A DNA stretch of 64,000 nt from Tethya wilhelma (GCA_964030475.1 CAXIPT010000002.1:144138-208137); one strand, 5' to 3'. Numbered from the stretch's first letter, positions 10,223 through 21,134 are shown. Translations and numbers: made by a program. Notes: generated by a model from the sequence alone, not told the origin.

Positions 10223-11390
10223 TTTGACACAGCTGGCACGGCAGTTGACAGGTTCAAAGGTCAGGTTTTACGGATATTTGAATACTCTTTCCGTGTCATC
10301 CGGCTCAATCCCAGCCTCACGCGAAAACAAAGTATGCGGAAGCGTTTCATATCCATTAGCCCTACATTATCTATGCTACAAGAGAGAGTGGCATAGACTT
10401 AAGCAAGAATAAAAATGTATAAAAACCAAGGTTAATTATTTTTTCATAAATTCTAATTATATATGCATAATCAATTCAGGCCCTAAAGAGTTAACAATCT
10501 CCTTATTGAGTCTCTCATTTTGCCCACAGGAAGAATTCCTACACACTCTAACAGCCATTCCATCTTGTTTGCGTTCTATTTACGGTTTAGCCATTCCTGT
10601 GTCTCATTACATTTCCGGTGTTTTTTTTACTTGTTTGTTCTCATTTTTCCATATTTCTACTAATTACATTTGAGTTGTTGTGTGTAGCTAGCTACTGAGC
10701 TAGTAGTCCAGCAACCCAGACTCACTGAGCCAGCAGCAGGCTGCTTTTAGCTGGTACTTGAAGTCACAAGTTGTGTAGCCTGCTTGATACTGAAGTGAAA
10801 CACATCTCAGTCATTTGGAGGCAGGAGCTGTATCATAAGATTTACTTGTCTTTCTAGTTATCACAAAATAGTTCCAGGCAACTTCAGTGCATTTAATTCC
10901 AAATAATGCACACTTTTGTGTGTGGAAAGGGTCATCAATTTTCTCTAAGCTAATGAATTATGCATTGTGTAGAAATTAATGGTGGCCATATGGAGGAGGC
11001 GCTTTTCGCCTTATATCTAGCTACTCAATGAGAGGCACTAAAAACCGATGGCAAAAGCGACTGTACTGGAAGAAACCAAGTTTGTTTGTTCAAGAACCAG
11101 CTTCTAAAAGTGAACAGTCTCTCAGAAAAGTTGAGCCAAGATAGAAGAAGATGGAGAAAATTGGAAGTTTGGCATGTTTGTGTTTGTTACTTTAGAGATG
11201 TTTTTAGGCCATGGTTATGGGCTGATTAGCAAGAGAAAGAGCTAAATAGTAGCTTTAGAAGCCTTTTTGATCTAAGCACTCAGTTTTTGCAGAGTTATCC
11301 GCGTGAATATTTGTATTACGCTAATGGGCCATCCGTGCCTTTCCTGTGTACCCAGTACTTAACTACCGTACTGGCAATTATAAGTAATCA

Positions 11391-11609
11391 AGCCTTTAGC
11401 AATCTGTATTTCTTACTTGTTTAATTGATACTATTTTCTACGTCTAAACTCTTGATAAACAAACTTTGGAACAGTTTAATTCACGCTAGGTCGATGGAAA
11501 GCGCTCAGCAGCTAGCTCCCAACAATAGTTCAAAGGTCATGATACCAATCACGTGACCTCAAAGTGGGCATGGTACCCCAAAATTTCAGGGTGTTGCACA
11601 CGCCCAATT
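11391..11609. other. Intergenic, no gene seen
   Basis: Short unique-looking AT-rich stretch between the end of R copy 2 and block D. Nothing recognisable. Confidence 0.5.
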
Positions 11610-12834
11610 CATATCAAGACATTTGGCTCAAAAAAGGACATTCGAGCTGAATCTGCTAATTGTGCCTTTCTTTGATTCTCAAAGGTGGCAAGTACAAGAA
11701 TTTGTCACCTTTTTCCTAGTCCCGAGCATGGTGATTTTAGTACTAATTCTCACCATGAACTATTACTGAGCACTGGTATGTCACATCCAAGTGATCTCAA
11801 TCAGCAAGCTTAAATTACTCTATGTGGTAATTCTACAAGCATTACCTTGTACTTGAACATGCATTCTTGCATATCATTATCTTAATGATGTTTTCTATGA
11901 ATAGCAAAAGAATGTACACATATTTCAACAAAAGAAGTTTGATCCTAACACACTATGAACACTAACTGAGTATGCTTACAACTCTACAGAAGTATAGCTA
12001 CTTAAGGAATGGAACTAGTTGAAAACCAATGGATGTAACTGTGATCCACTGGTGATAGCTTGTGTATGCTTGGTTTCATGAATCTGTTACATAATGCATG
12101 ATGGTACTAAAACCAGGTGGACAGGTCCAACCAACACACTCAGCTCACTATACACATCAAGATAAACATACTGGTGTGTTTTTACCTAACAGTTCCAAAC
12201 TATGTGGCCACAGGGACTAAGAAGGTACTCCACATGTACCGAATTCAATATAAGCTATTAACCATTACAAACTATGTACTCACAATCACTATATTATACT
12301 GGACTAAGGAAATAGTTAAAATAAGTGCGGACGACCAGGATTACATCGTTTGTCTCCTGGCAGGCCACACTTAGTTACCATATATGGATCAATGTCAGTA
12401 TTAAAATGCTAGATTCACAAGCACAAATGTGAGCTGGGTAGTTGCTCCTACTTCACTGAAGTTCTTTTCAAGTAGCTGTCGAGTTATGAATACTCTTGCA
12501 CATAATAATCAATAGTTTTATTTCAATTAAGCATGCTGCTCTTAAAATCAGCCAGTTGAAGGTTGGTAGAATAACTATACTGAAACCTTGGTATACATGC
12601 ATACTTATGCATAGGTGCATTAGATCTGTACATAAAAAAGAGGGAGCCCTGACTACCATAATAATGTCTGTATATATGCATATATGTAAATATGAAAGCT
12701 TTGGAGTTAATAAAGGTCACCTGTCATCATGACAAAGCTTCTCAATTGCTGTCAAGGTGTCTATAAAATAGTACAAATCATGGAATAACCCACATTAACT
12801 GGCTAAAGTCAACCATGGCAACTGGATCATACAA
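11610..12834 (+). repeat. Duplicated block D, copy 1 (~1.2 kb)
   Basis: Nearly identical to 25548-26814 and, inverted with internal changes, to 32300-34301. It begins CATATCAAGACATTTGGCTC and runs into a short coding exon at its end. The 85-residue open frame at 12117-12374 is conserved between copies, with one in-frame insertion in copy 2, but resembles no known protein and is probably not a gene. Confidence 0.9.
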
Positions 12835-13141
12835 CCTAAGAAGAAAGGAAGAGAAGGATTACAAAGCACTAAGTGATGTTAAACTACCCCGATCTACTAG
12901 ATCAAAGACAAACCCCCAAAATAAACTGTACAGCATAACTGTTTTGGAGCAGAGTGATGACAAACCAAAGCCTAGCTCCACTCTTGGGGAAAAACTGGCA
13001 CATCAGAGCCATAAATGCACAAATGGATGTGTGTTATGTAAATCTAAACACAGTGTGCTTTTATTTACACAAGAGGAAGCCAATACTGGACTTCCTAGAC
13101 GGGAAACAGGAAATAGACACTGGACATATATTACTATTTAG
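12815..13141 (+). pseudogene. Tudor-like small protein gene, N-terminal part
   Basis: The frame begins MATGSYNLRRKEEK and reaches NKLYSITVLEQSDDK, where it matches the minus-strand frame at 32306-32539; that copy continues into a chromo-barrel/Tudor-like segment. Here the sequence diverges right after SDDK into a Cys-containing tail (CTNGCVLCKSK) and stops at 13141, so the barrel is lost or replaced. Tudor/chromo-barrel folds usually bind methylated histone tails or RNA; no role is claimed. It is followed at 13193-13325 by a copy of the gene G 3' region. Confidence 0.45.
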
Positions 13142-13192
13142 ATTTGTAAGGATGGATGGTGTGAGAAGAGACTTGGCAAGCATTCAGCAACT

Positions 13193-13325
13193 AGCATAGA
13201 CAATTCAGCTGCAACAGTCAACTTTATTATTACACAATGCATGTATGTATACAGTTTTAGTATGCTTAACTAGGCTAATGGATATGACAATAAAATAACC
13301 GTGTATACAAGTTTATTATATAAAA
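13193..13325 (-). repeat. Copy of the gene G 3' region
   Basis: CATAGACAATTCAGCTGCAA through CGTGTATACAAGTTTATTAT is nearly identical to 18773-18895, which lies downstream of the minus-strand zinc-knuckle gene G. Only this 3' part is present here. Confidence 0.7.
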
Positions 13326-13866
13326 CAAGATGGAATGGCTGTTGAGTGTGTGCAGAATTCTTCCTGTATGATGGGCTGCATTTAACAATCTCCTTATTGA
13401 GTCTCTTATTTTGCCCACAGGAAGAATTNAAAAGCGCCTCCTCCATATGGCCGCCATTAATTTCTACACTCATGCATAATTCATTAGCTTCTAGAAAATT
13501 CGATTTGACGACCCTTTCCACACACAAAAGTGTGCGTTATTTGGAATTAAATGCACTGAAGTTGCCTGGTGGATGAATCAGGACTTTGATTAAGACAAGT
13601 AAATCTTATGATACAGCTCCTGCCTCCAAATGACTGAGATGTGTGTTTCACTTCAGTATCAAGCAGGCTACACGACTTGTGACTCAGTTCAGTCAAGTAC
13701 CAGCTCAGCAGCCCACCGCTGGCTCAGTGAGTCTGGTTTGCCAGACTACTAGCTCAGTAGCTAGCTACACACACCAACTCAAATGTAATTATTCGCGTGA
13801 ATATTTGTATTGCGCTAATGGGCCATCCGTGCCATTCCTGTGTACCCAGTACTACCGTACTGGGAA
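13326..13866. mobile_element. Repeat R fragments joined at an N (13429)
   Basis: 13326-13428 holds part of the R hairpin with the empty TTAA target seen filled at 4685-10494. After the N, R body sequence runs in reverse (13431-13785), then abruptly forward to the usual R terminus (13786-13866). Two orientations meeting inside one repeat suggest a mis-joined or collapsed palindrome rather than a natural copy. Confidence 0.7.
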
Positions 13867-14013
13867 TCATGATAACAGCACTGAGCATAGCAAAGAATGG
13901 TGTTCAAATGGCAGTGTGGGCAGAAATTCCTCTAATATATTCTTCTAGGCTAATTTGGTTAAATCTGGATTTCAGTTCTTTAATTTTGGTGTCTTTTGAA
14001 TGCTCTTCTTTGC

Positions 14014-15262
14014 TCATTTAGGGGGCTGTGATCCTGCTTCTAGTTGAGCAATGCTGATCTCAGCGTTGGATTGCTCTTGCTTGAATATTTCAACAAGCTC
14101 AAACACATTTGGATGGGCTTTTCTGGCGATTCTCTTTAACTTGTTGTGGCACCCTTCAAGATGGTTGTTTGTTCTGGGGCTGCTGGCATCTGAAGAGAAG
14201 ACATTCCACAATCCAGAACTAAAGTTGCCCACCAACCATGTATCTTCAAAGTAGGACACAAAGTCATCCATCTTCTCGATGCTTGGAGCTTGCATCTTCA
14301 GGCTATGCCAAGCAATACGAACAAATCGTTTAGGTACAAAAGCTAAAGCAACTGTCTTTCTGACAAATCTGCTATCATTCTGATCAGATCTATAAGCACA
14401 TTGTAGACCAAGGGTAGATATTTTTCGATTTAAAGCTTGAGCAAAATGGAACAAGCACCCCTTGACCTCTGTAGAAGGAAAAGCTAGTTATACTGCTTGA
14501 ATAATTGCCAACTCAAAGTCAGTGAGAACTTGAACAGGGTCAAGCATGTGACCTAAGTCTAAAGCTTTCTGCATGATTATCTCAAAAGCTCTTACATATA
14601 TGGCACGGGATTTTCCAGGCAGCAAGCAATAAACTAAAGGAAACTGCCTTCCATTTTTGAATGCATGCAGAGAGAAAATCTGGTAAAAGAGCCTGGGACA
14701 AATTTGAAAAGTCTCTCTGCTTCTGATAGCAACTCAAGGTTGTGGTCTGTAGCAAAAATGATGATTTTCTTATCTCCTTGGCCATCTTCTGCTAGTATAA
14801 AATTCTCCCCAGCATCAGTCTTTAGTCCATTCTCCACAGAAATGTACATCTCCTCTGGTGGTAGGCATTGCTGGAAGACGTTTCCGACGGAGTCGGTATA
14901 GAGATGACTTGACGGAAGGAAGATTGGGAAGATGGGCTGCAACTTGGTCAAGCTCATCTCTTGTGGAGAGCTCTCTTAATTGTTGCTAATAAATGGCTGG
15001 AATTGGATCGATTCTCTCTTGTACCTTCTTTTTCATTTTCTCAATTGTCATGGTGGCTACAATCTCTGCTTCACTGGGAGGGTGATTGTGTTCATCAGTT
15101 CTGCTTGATAAGATTACATCTTCCTGAGTAGTGACTGCTCCCTTACACTGTGACACTCTGCTCTTTGCACATCTCCAAAAAAATAGTCCATCATTTCCTC
15201 TTCGATTGATAAGGTACTTGTAGCCTTCATAGATTAGTGATCTTGCTCCTCACTGAGTAGTG
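14014..15262 (-). pseudogene. FLYWCH zinc finger plus MULE transposase, degenerate
   Basis: Read from 15262 down, the N-terminal part is a FLYWCH-type finger: GYKYLINRRGNDGLFFWRC, then QCKGAVTT and DEHNHPP supply the C..C..H.H ligands (15100-15260). The MULE core follows: FATDHNLELLSEAERLF and a GSFTRFSLCMH remnant (14660-14760), then YFEDTWLVGNF (~14230) and SPRTNNHLEGCHNKLKR (~14150), the C-terminal signature seen in many animal FLYWCH/MULE proteins. Stops and frameshifts break it into at least four frames (near 14460, 14640, 14785, 14985). FLYWCH domains bind DNA; MULE domains are DDE transposases. No TIRs were found around it. Confidence 0.75.
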
Positions 15263-16499
15263 ACATACTCCATGGTTTCGGTTGAAATATGTGAGTAGTG
15301 GCTTGGGTAACTCTCCTTTTATGTAGGGTTCCATGCTTATATCAAAGACTAGCCCAATTTTTGTGCAATTACATAGGCAAAGAACAACAATGGAGCACTT
15401 TTTGTTTTAGCAATTAAACTTTAACACTAGGACCAAATTGCAAAAGACAGCACTGGTAGTGTGACTGCTTTTGAAAGTCTTTTCATAACAAATGATACAA
15501 AGTCAAAAACGTATATCAAAAGAACATTAAACTTCCTAACTTCAATTAAATCATTTTTTTGATGAGTAGGCGAAATAGTACTGGTCATCGCTTAGTAGGC
15601 GAAATTGGAGTAGGCAAAACGGGAGTAGGCGAAATGGCGTCATGGAGTAGGCATCATGTGACTATGGCTACCACCAAAATTTTCTTGAAATCTTTAGGTT
15701 AGCATCATACTTTGTTTTCATGGAAATACAAATAACTTCCACATAATACCGTATCAGAAGCGTAGCCAGGATTTCGATGTTTACATATCAGGACTTTAGA
15801 GGACATAAGCCTTTCCTCACACTTATAAGGTGTGATCTACACCTCTATTGCTAAAAAAAGTCTCAATTTTTAGTATTATTCTCTATATCTTTTTTCTTTG
15901 CAGAAAATCAAAGAGTACAACCTACATTTACTGTCTACTATGTCAGTACTTCATGCTAATAATATAATAATGTAGCAAGAAATTAATGCATAGTCCGTCA
16001 AAATGCAAATTTGTCATGTAGGGTTGGACTTTTACACAATACAAAATGTATGGGACTGCAGCAACATGATAGTAATTTTCATTCTTCTAATAAAAGGAAA
16101 TTGAAACCGGAACCAGTTACGTCATCAGTCAGTCAAGGTATCAAGCCCAAGAAAGAGAAGATAGCGTCTCTTCTTAGTCCGTCAAATTTTGGTAGAAGTG
16201 AAGTTCAGTGACTGTTCTTTGGTAAAAGCAGAAGTTGCTAATTATTAAATAGCCACCTCTAACGAGATAAACGACTAACAGCTACAGTTTAGCAGCAATC
16301 AAAGAGACTCAGTCAGCTGACTAGAGATGATTAGAGATTCTGCGATTCTCTGGTGGTTCGTACTCTTCTAGTGACAGACTGTGCCGGCGATGAAGAAGCT
16401 GCTGCCAGTGGGCCTTGTGAAGATGAAACCGCCTTTAGTTTCACTCTTACAAAGTAAGCTGTTGAATAATGATTTTATATTGGAAAAAAAAAAACAACA
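15263..16499. other. Intergenic, no supported gene
   Basis: No convincing coding sequence. 15564-15650 holds five spaced copies of AGTAGGC(G/A)AAA, an irregular short repeat. GCGTAGCCAGGATTTCGATG near 15771 resembles a hAT-type terminus but has no partner. The short plus-strand frame near 16011 lacks support. Confidence 0.55.
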
Positions 16500-16783
16500 G
16501 CTCAGCGATATATTCCCAGTACGGTAGTACTGGGTACACAGGAATGGCACAGATGCCCCATTAGCGTAATACAAATATTTACACGAATAACTCTGCAAAA
16601 ACTGAGCACTTAGCACTAAAAGGCTTCTAAAGCTACTATTTAGCTCTTTTCCTTTCTAATAAGCCCAAAAACATGTCCTAAAAACATCGCTAAAGTAACA
16701 AACACAAACATGCCAAACCTCCAATTTTCTCCATCTTCTTCTTCTTCTTCTTCTTCTTCTTCTTCTTCTATCTTGGCTTAATT
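16500..16783. mobile_element. Repeat R, terminal fragment, reversed
   Basis: It begins at the R terminus with the self-complementary CCCAGTAC/GTACTGGG pair and extends through the AAACATGCCAAACCTCC region to a (CTT)n run (16736-16769). It stops abruptly at 16783 against a gene G fragment. Non-coding. Confidence 0.75.
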
Positions 16784-17232
16784 GACAACCTCCATTTATT
16801 CTTAAGAGTCAGTGATGTTCTAATTGATTTACTCATACTGGAATTGAAGCGTCAGGATGCAATTGATAAAAGGCGTACATTTTCTACTTCCAACATTGAG
16901 CAACATCAAAATTTGAGTCGTTAAGTCACCTTCGTATCGAGCCTTGGTATCTCAGATTTTTAACTTTTATGTGGGAAAAACATCGCAACAACTCAAAGTG
17001 CAGATCTTTAACTGGTACAGAAAAACTAAAACTCTTCAAAAACATCAAAATTAACTCTCTTCTCCCTTCTTTCGATGCTGATAAAGTACAAGCGATACAA
17101 CACTTGTGGGACGAATTTCTTAAACTGAACACAATTTTCTCATCACCTTCAGAGGATTCGTCCAATACAGAAATCACTAACTTTGAAGAGAAAGCACGTC
17201 AGTGGGGAAGAGACTTCATTGACTCAGTGTAG
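16784..17232 (+). pseudogene. Gene G fragment (plus-strand copy)
   Basis: The sequence matches the middle of the minus-strand gene at 19114-19788. It starts at the codons for DNLHLFLRVSDVLIDLL and runs through SLTGTEKLKLF and SFDADKVQAIQHLWDEF to FEEKARQWGRDF. A stop and a frameshift near 16922-16960 break it, and it ends at 17232 before the equivalent of VYQTK. Both ends are truncated, the left one by R. Confidence 0.75.
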
Positions 17233-17858
17233 TTAAGGATGCCTTAACTTTTAAAATGGGCAAAAATACAGATTTTATGGAATGTATTTTGATAAAAATA
17301 TTATATATTTTTCCCAAAACACAATGGGTATTAATTAAATAGCTGTTGATGCACCACACTTTAAAGTTTTGGTGTCATGTGACTATTGGGGGCGGGGCAG
17401 GAGCATGGCCACATTGTAATACCTTTAAGCAAAAATGAGGATCACTAGGACTATTTTCTAGAGTTTCATATTTTGTAATAATATTGTATTTATTATTAAG
17501 ATATTGAATCTGCCTGGAAATTTGGTCCCTGAAATATCGTTTGGCAGATATGGAGCAAAATATGGCCTTTTCTAAATATTGCACACCTAATTATATATGC
17601 GTATTGCTTATATCTTACGAACGAACGGTAGGTACCCAAATTTCCAGGCAGATCTGATAACTTACAGTTAAGATGTATGTGTGAGCAAAAAATTAATGTT
17701 CTGCAATTAGTGCTAGTGATCCTCATTTTCAAAAGTATGTATTTGGTGATGTTGCCACGCCCACAAATATTATTTGACTTTCATTTTCATAAATTATGTC
17801 AAATACAATAATAATACGATAATCACTAAGTTTGGTCTACTAATGCAAGAGTATAGTT
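17233..17858. repeat. Foldback sequence, no gene
   Basis: AAAATGAGGATCACTAG (17432-17448) has its exact complement at 17713-17729, and CTGCCTGGAAATTTGG (near 17510) pairs with CCAAATTTCCAGGCAG (near 17637). The arms thus flank a centre near 17575. This is a non-coding inverted-repeat element whose ends are not resolved. The stretch ends at an N (17859). Confidence 0.65.
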
Positions 17859-17859
17859 N

Positions 17860-18004
17860 GAGAGACTCAATAAGGAGATTGTTAAATGCAGCCCATACAG
17901 GAAGAATTCTGCACACACTCAACAGACATTCCATCTTGTTTGCGTTCTTTTTACGATTTAGCCATTCCTGTGTCTCATTACATTTCCAATGTTTTTTTTA
18001 CTTG
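17860..18004. mobile_element. R hairpin, loop and one arm
   Basis: Starting immediately after the N, GAGAGACTCAATAAGGAGAT leads into the hairpin loop with TTAA intact (17876-17886) and the arm ending TTTTTTTACTTG. The other arm is missing at the N, again suggesting a contig end inside a palindrome. Confidence 0.7.
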
Positions 18005-18005
18005 T

Positions 18006-18551
18006 ACTAAATAAGATTGGGCAAAGTTTTTTTATGATGCAACTAAGCAACAATCAAGCTAACTATACTCCAAGTCTTGTTGCTTAGTGAAGCTTATGCT
18101 GGTAAAAAAAGCCTAATGTACGGGAGGGTCTAATACGCGAGGACATAGCCGCGCGTCTAAAGTTTTTTTTCCAGCTAGCCAACCAGGCTTACATAAGCGA
18201 TGCTATGGCTACATAGCCTAACTATCCCTGCATCTACGTAGCAAGTTTCAAGCTTATCCTCTGAAGGTTTGTGGATAAAACGTCGCTCTAAACCCTACAA
18301 TCACGATCGCGGAGATCGTGACCGTTAGTCGCTCAGCGACGAGTAGCGCCACGCCTTACAAGCAGTTTTAACTCTGACTTGATATTTTAGTAGAGTAGTC
18401 CCTTACCTATTCGTATATGAAGTTTAAAGTTCAGGGCTAATTGCTTTGCTTGCTAAAGAGTCGCTAGAACAGCCATGATGCATTAATGTGTCAACCGCGG
18501 TTTGCAACACCCACGTGTTGACGCGTTAACGCGGCACCCGCGTATAATCGG
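18006..18551. mobile_element. TTAA-type non-autonomous element
   Basis: It ends with CGTATAATCGG before TTAA (18552-18555) and contains the shared family motifs: GCTACATAGCCTAACTATCC near 18208 and CTATTCGTATATGAAGTTTA near 18406. The reverse-oriented relatives are at 45854, 47010 and 53946. The left end is not clearly defined. Non-coding. Confidence 0.65.
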
Positions 18552-18555
18552 TTAA

Positions 18556-18768
18556 AGGTGAGAGCGAGCGTTAATTAGAAAGAACGCTAAACGGCTCGCA
18601 TAGCTTTGTATGGCGAGTATTGTTTCTCCAAGTTCCAAGAAGAGCAGCAAAGCGCTTCTTATATATTTTGTCCGGGTTGGAGAGCTGAGCAGATCCTGTC
18701 CAATTTGCATTTTCTGTTCGTGAGTTATTCGCACAAAAGTGAGTGCCAACTCAGTTCAGACAGAGTAT
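18556..18768. other. Unclassified; one short open frame
   Basis: A 65-codon minus-strand frame (18552-18749) contains ITHEQKMQIGQDLL. I cannot place it in a family; it could be an exon remnant or chance. Confidence 0.3.
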
Positions 18769-18978
18769 AGCATAGACAATTCAGCTGCAACAGTCAACTT
18801 TATTATTACACAATGCATGTTTGTTTACAGTTTTAGTATGCTTAACTAGGCTAATGGATATGACAATAAAATTACCGTGTATACAAGTTTATTATATATA
18901 ACAAAAAATAACTGACTTACTGTTACATGATGATGGGTAGACAGCATATGGTACAATATAATTGGTGGGTGGGTGAGG

Positions 18979-20105
18979 TCATGACAAACTTCTGCTACTA
19001 CAAGTTTTCTTGTTGTGACCTTGAGTGCCACAAATACTACATGTAATTTCATTTCTTTTTTTTTGGAACACTCCCAGAATCGGTCATAAAGTCCAATCTA
19101 TTTTGGCGTTGCATCACTTGTAGGAGAGCTTTCTGGCCTTGGTGGTTTGAACTACGAAAATATGATTTGGTGACAACATCATTGTATTTTCTAAGCCTTG
19201 CTGCGTAAATGGTAGTATGCTACCATGTAGGGCCATAAACTTATGGACATGATTCATTAATGCATGGATGTAGGGGGTGATGTTTTTGGTTTGATAAACC
19301 TCAATGAGGTCTCTTCCCCACTGAAGTGCTTTCTCTTCAAAGTTAGTGATTTCTGTATTGGACAAATCCTCTGAAGGTGATGAGAAAATTGTATTCAGTT
19401 TAAGAAATTCGTCCCACAAGTGTTGTACCGCTTGTACTTTATCAGCATCGAAAGAAGGAAGAAGAAAGTTAATTTTGATGTTCTCGAAGAGTTTTAGTTT
19501 TTCTGTACCAGTTAAAGATCTGCACTTGAGTTGTTGTGATGTCTTTCCCACATAAAAGTTAAAATCTGAGATACCAAGGCTCGATACGAAGGTGACATAA
19601 CGACTCAGATTTTGATGTTGCTCAATGTTGAAAGTAGAAAATGTACGCCTTTTATCAATTGCATCCTGACGCTTCAATTCCAGTATGAGTAAATCAATTA
19701 GAACATCACTGACTCTTAAGAATAAATGGAGGTTGTCAATTACTACATTCTGAAGAGGGATCATATGGAAAAGTGGAGGATGACTCAAGTTGTATTTATG
19801 TTTCCCTCATTTAGATGCTGGTGTGATGTTTTCATCGATAGTACAAGCTCCAGATGATACCTCCGTAACAGACCATTTCACGTCTGGGTTATAACGTTCA
19901 TCTTTTGGGCATTTACACCAAATAGTACTTGTAGCAGAATCAATGCCTGTAAAAATAAAGAGCCAAATTGAGAGTGTTGATAAGTGGTAACTAAATTACG
20001 ATTACATCATCAGCTGCTAATGATCATCATTTTTATGATTACATCATTATGACCAATCAGCTGTACTAGCTGTACCTGTGAATAGATATTCAGTAGCAAA
20101 AGATG
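18979..20105 (-). pseudogene. Gene G: uncharacterised protein with C-terminal CCHC zinc knuckle
   Basis: A short upstream exon (to 20076, SFATEYLFTG) is followed by an intron and a long exon from 19946. That exon has a Cys-containing start (IWCKCPKDERYNPDVKW), HPPLFHMIPLQNVVIDNLH (~19770), a helical middle with SLTGTEKLKLFENI and HLWDEFLKLN, VYQTKNITPYIHALMNHV (~19270), FTQQGLE, and near 19000-19045 a CSICGTQGHNKKTC zinc knuckle (CX2CX4HX4C). Similar proteins recur in invertebrate genomes in many copies; function is unknown to me and transposon origin is inferred from copy number. Damage: TGA at SK*GKHK (~19808) and frameshifts near 19195 and 19048. Its upstream exon overlaps, antisense, the first exon proposed for the phosphatase. 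Confidence 0.65.
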
Positions 20106-20349
20106 GAGAAAAAAAACACAGAGACAAGTTCCAAGGGAGAAATGACTGTCACAGTACCACAGGTAACATGAAGAAAAATATTAAAATGTAATTTCTAATG
20201 CATAGGTAGGTTAATAGCTGCAAAATGGAATAGTTTCAGGTGAAGTGAACTTGCCCATGCATGAATCAAAGAGACTTTGCTTAGCTTAGGTAATCAAATG
20301 AATCTATTATTATAGCATCACAAAATTTGTATCTATCAATCAGGAGAAT

Positions 20350-20715
20350 CAGTGGCAAATTTAGGGGGAGATCCAAGGGATCCATGGATCCCCCCTTTCA
20401 GCTGGAAACCCATACAGCTGCACAGCTACACAGATGAAAAAGTAGCGTCAAAGATCCCCCCTTTCAATTTGAAAAAAGAAAAATAATTCAAAATTTCACT
20501 GAAAATCAGTTTTTTGTGGAAGATAGAAGAGTTTCTGTCTGTGTCTTGCCGTTTTTTCGCCATTCAGGCCCTGATCTGGCAAAATTTTAGCTGCACGCAC
20601 GCAAAAGGGGCGGATTTTCAAACCGGAAGTGGGTGTGGTTACCCCAAAATTTTCCGCGCGCTTTGCGCGCGCATTGGTTAGATCCCCCCTATATAAAATC
20701 CTAGATCTGCCACTG
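20350..20715. mobile_element. 366-bp MITE with CAGTGGC termini
   Basis: The termini are CAGTGGCAAATTTAGGGG and the complement CTAGATCTGCCACTG. AGAAT lies on both sides (20345-20349 and 20716-20720), and the empty site is at 27729-27743, so this is a genuine insertion with a 5-bp duplication. Its sister copy at 50375 has the same termini, similar length and a 5-bp duplication. The superfamily is uncertain (hAT- or Transib-like possibilities). Non-coding. Confidence 0.9.
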
Positions 20716-21101
20716 AGAATCGTGTGATATTGCTGATTAGGCATGGAGAGTACAATAAAAGTAGCCCAACACAAGGACTAACATCACTTGGACTGGAACA
20801 GGCTAAAAGCACAGCACAAGCTTTAAGGGATATGAATGGCCTACCAACTATCAAAAAAATCATCAGCTCAACACTCCACAGAGCTAAACAAACAGCAGAG
20901 GTGATAGCTGAAAGTGCAGAAGTCAGATTTGAAAAAGACTTGGAGATTTGCGAAGGGTACCCAGAAGACTCACATCCCCACGATAAGCTTAGATTTGAAA
21001 GAGTCTACTCTGAATATATGATGCACGCATCTCAGGGAGGACCAAGGACAGATATTTTGATCTGCCATGGAAACCACGATCATTGCTTATCTTATGTGCA
21101 G

Positions 21102-21102
<1 letters not shown>

Positions 21103-21133
<31 letters not shown>
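21103..21133. repeat. (CA)n microsatellite within the phosphatase locus
   Basis: A CA run of about 31 bases directly follows the GT of the putative exon 2 splice donor (CAG|GTACAC). Confidence 0.9.

Positions 21134-21134
<1 letters not shown>

Larger units (their letters stand above)
5201..10375. mobile_element. P-superfamily DNA transposon P1 (two convergent genes)
   Basis: The left end CATAGATAATGTAGGGCTAA (5201) is repeated as its complement ending at 10375, giving a TIR of about 33 bases. CTACAAG occurs directly outside both ends (5194-5200 and 10376-10382), a 7-bp target duplication, or 8 bp if one terminal G is counted as target; 8 bp is the rule for P elements. The element carries a plus-strand transposase and a minus-strand companion gene, both disabled. 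The second P-like element in the window starts with the same CATAGATAAT. Confidence 0.88.
4689..10490. mobile_element. TTAA-flanked DNA element hosting a P-like transposon
   Basis: The 12-bp TIRs CTCTTTAGGGCC (4689-4700) and GGCCCTAAAGAG (10479-10490) are bounded by TTAA duplications at 4685-4688 and 10491-10494. Removing the nested P-like element (5201-10375) and one target copy leaves about 620 bases of non-coding MITE. TTAA targeting suggests piggyBac or Kolobok ancestry; without a transposase the superfamily is inferred only. Confidence 0.85.
4664..11390. mobile_element. Repeat R, copy 2, split by a nested TTAA element
   Basis: 4664-4688 and 10495-11390 together make one R copy starting in the hairpin loop. 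The uninterrupted target (GGGCTGCATTTAACAATCTC) is present at 13373, which shows that the intervening sequence was inserted at TTAA and duplicated it. The copy ends with TGTGTACCCAGTAC and CTACCGTACTGG near 11350-11383, the usual R terminus. Confidence 0.85.

Noticed and set aside
4689..10490. Reading the whole 5.8 kb as a single autonomous TTAA transposon
   Set aside because: The coding part has its own TIR and 7-bp duplication (5194-10382), so it is a P-like element nested in a small TTAA element.
12117..12374. 85-codon frame conserved in the block D copies
   Set aside because: Conservation is explained by recent duplication at the DNA level; composition is non-protein-like and no relatives are known.
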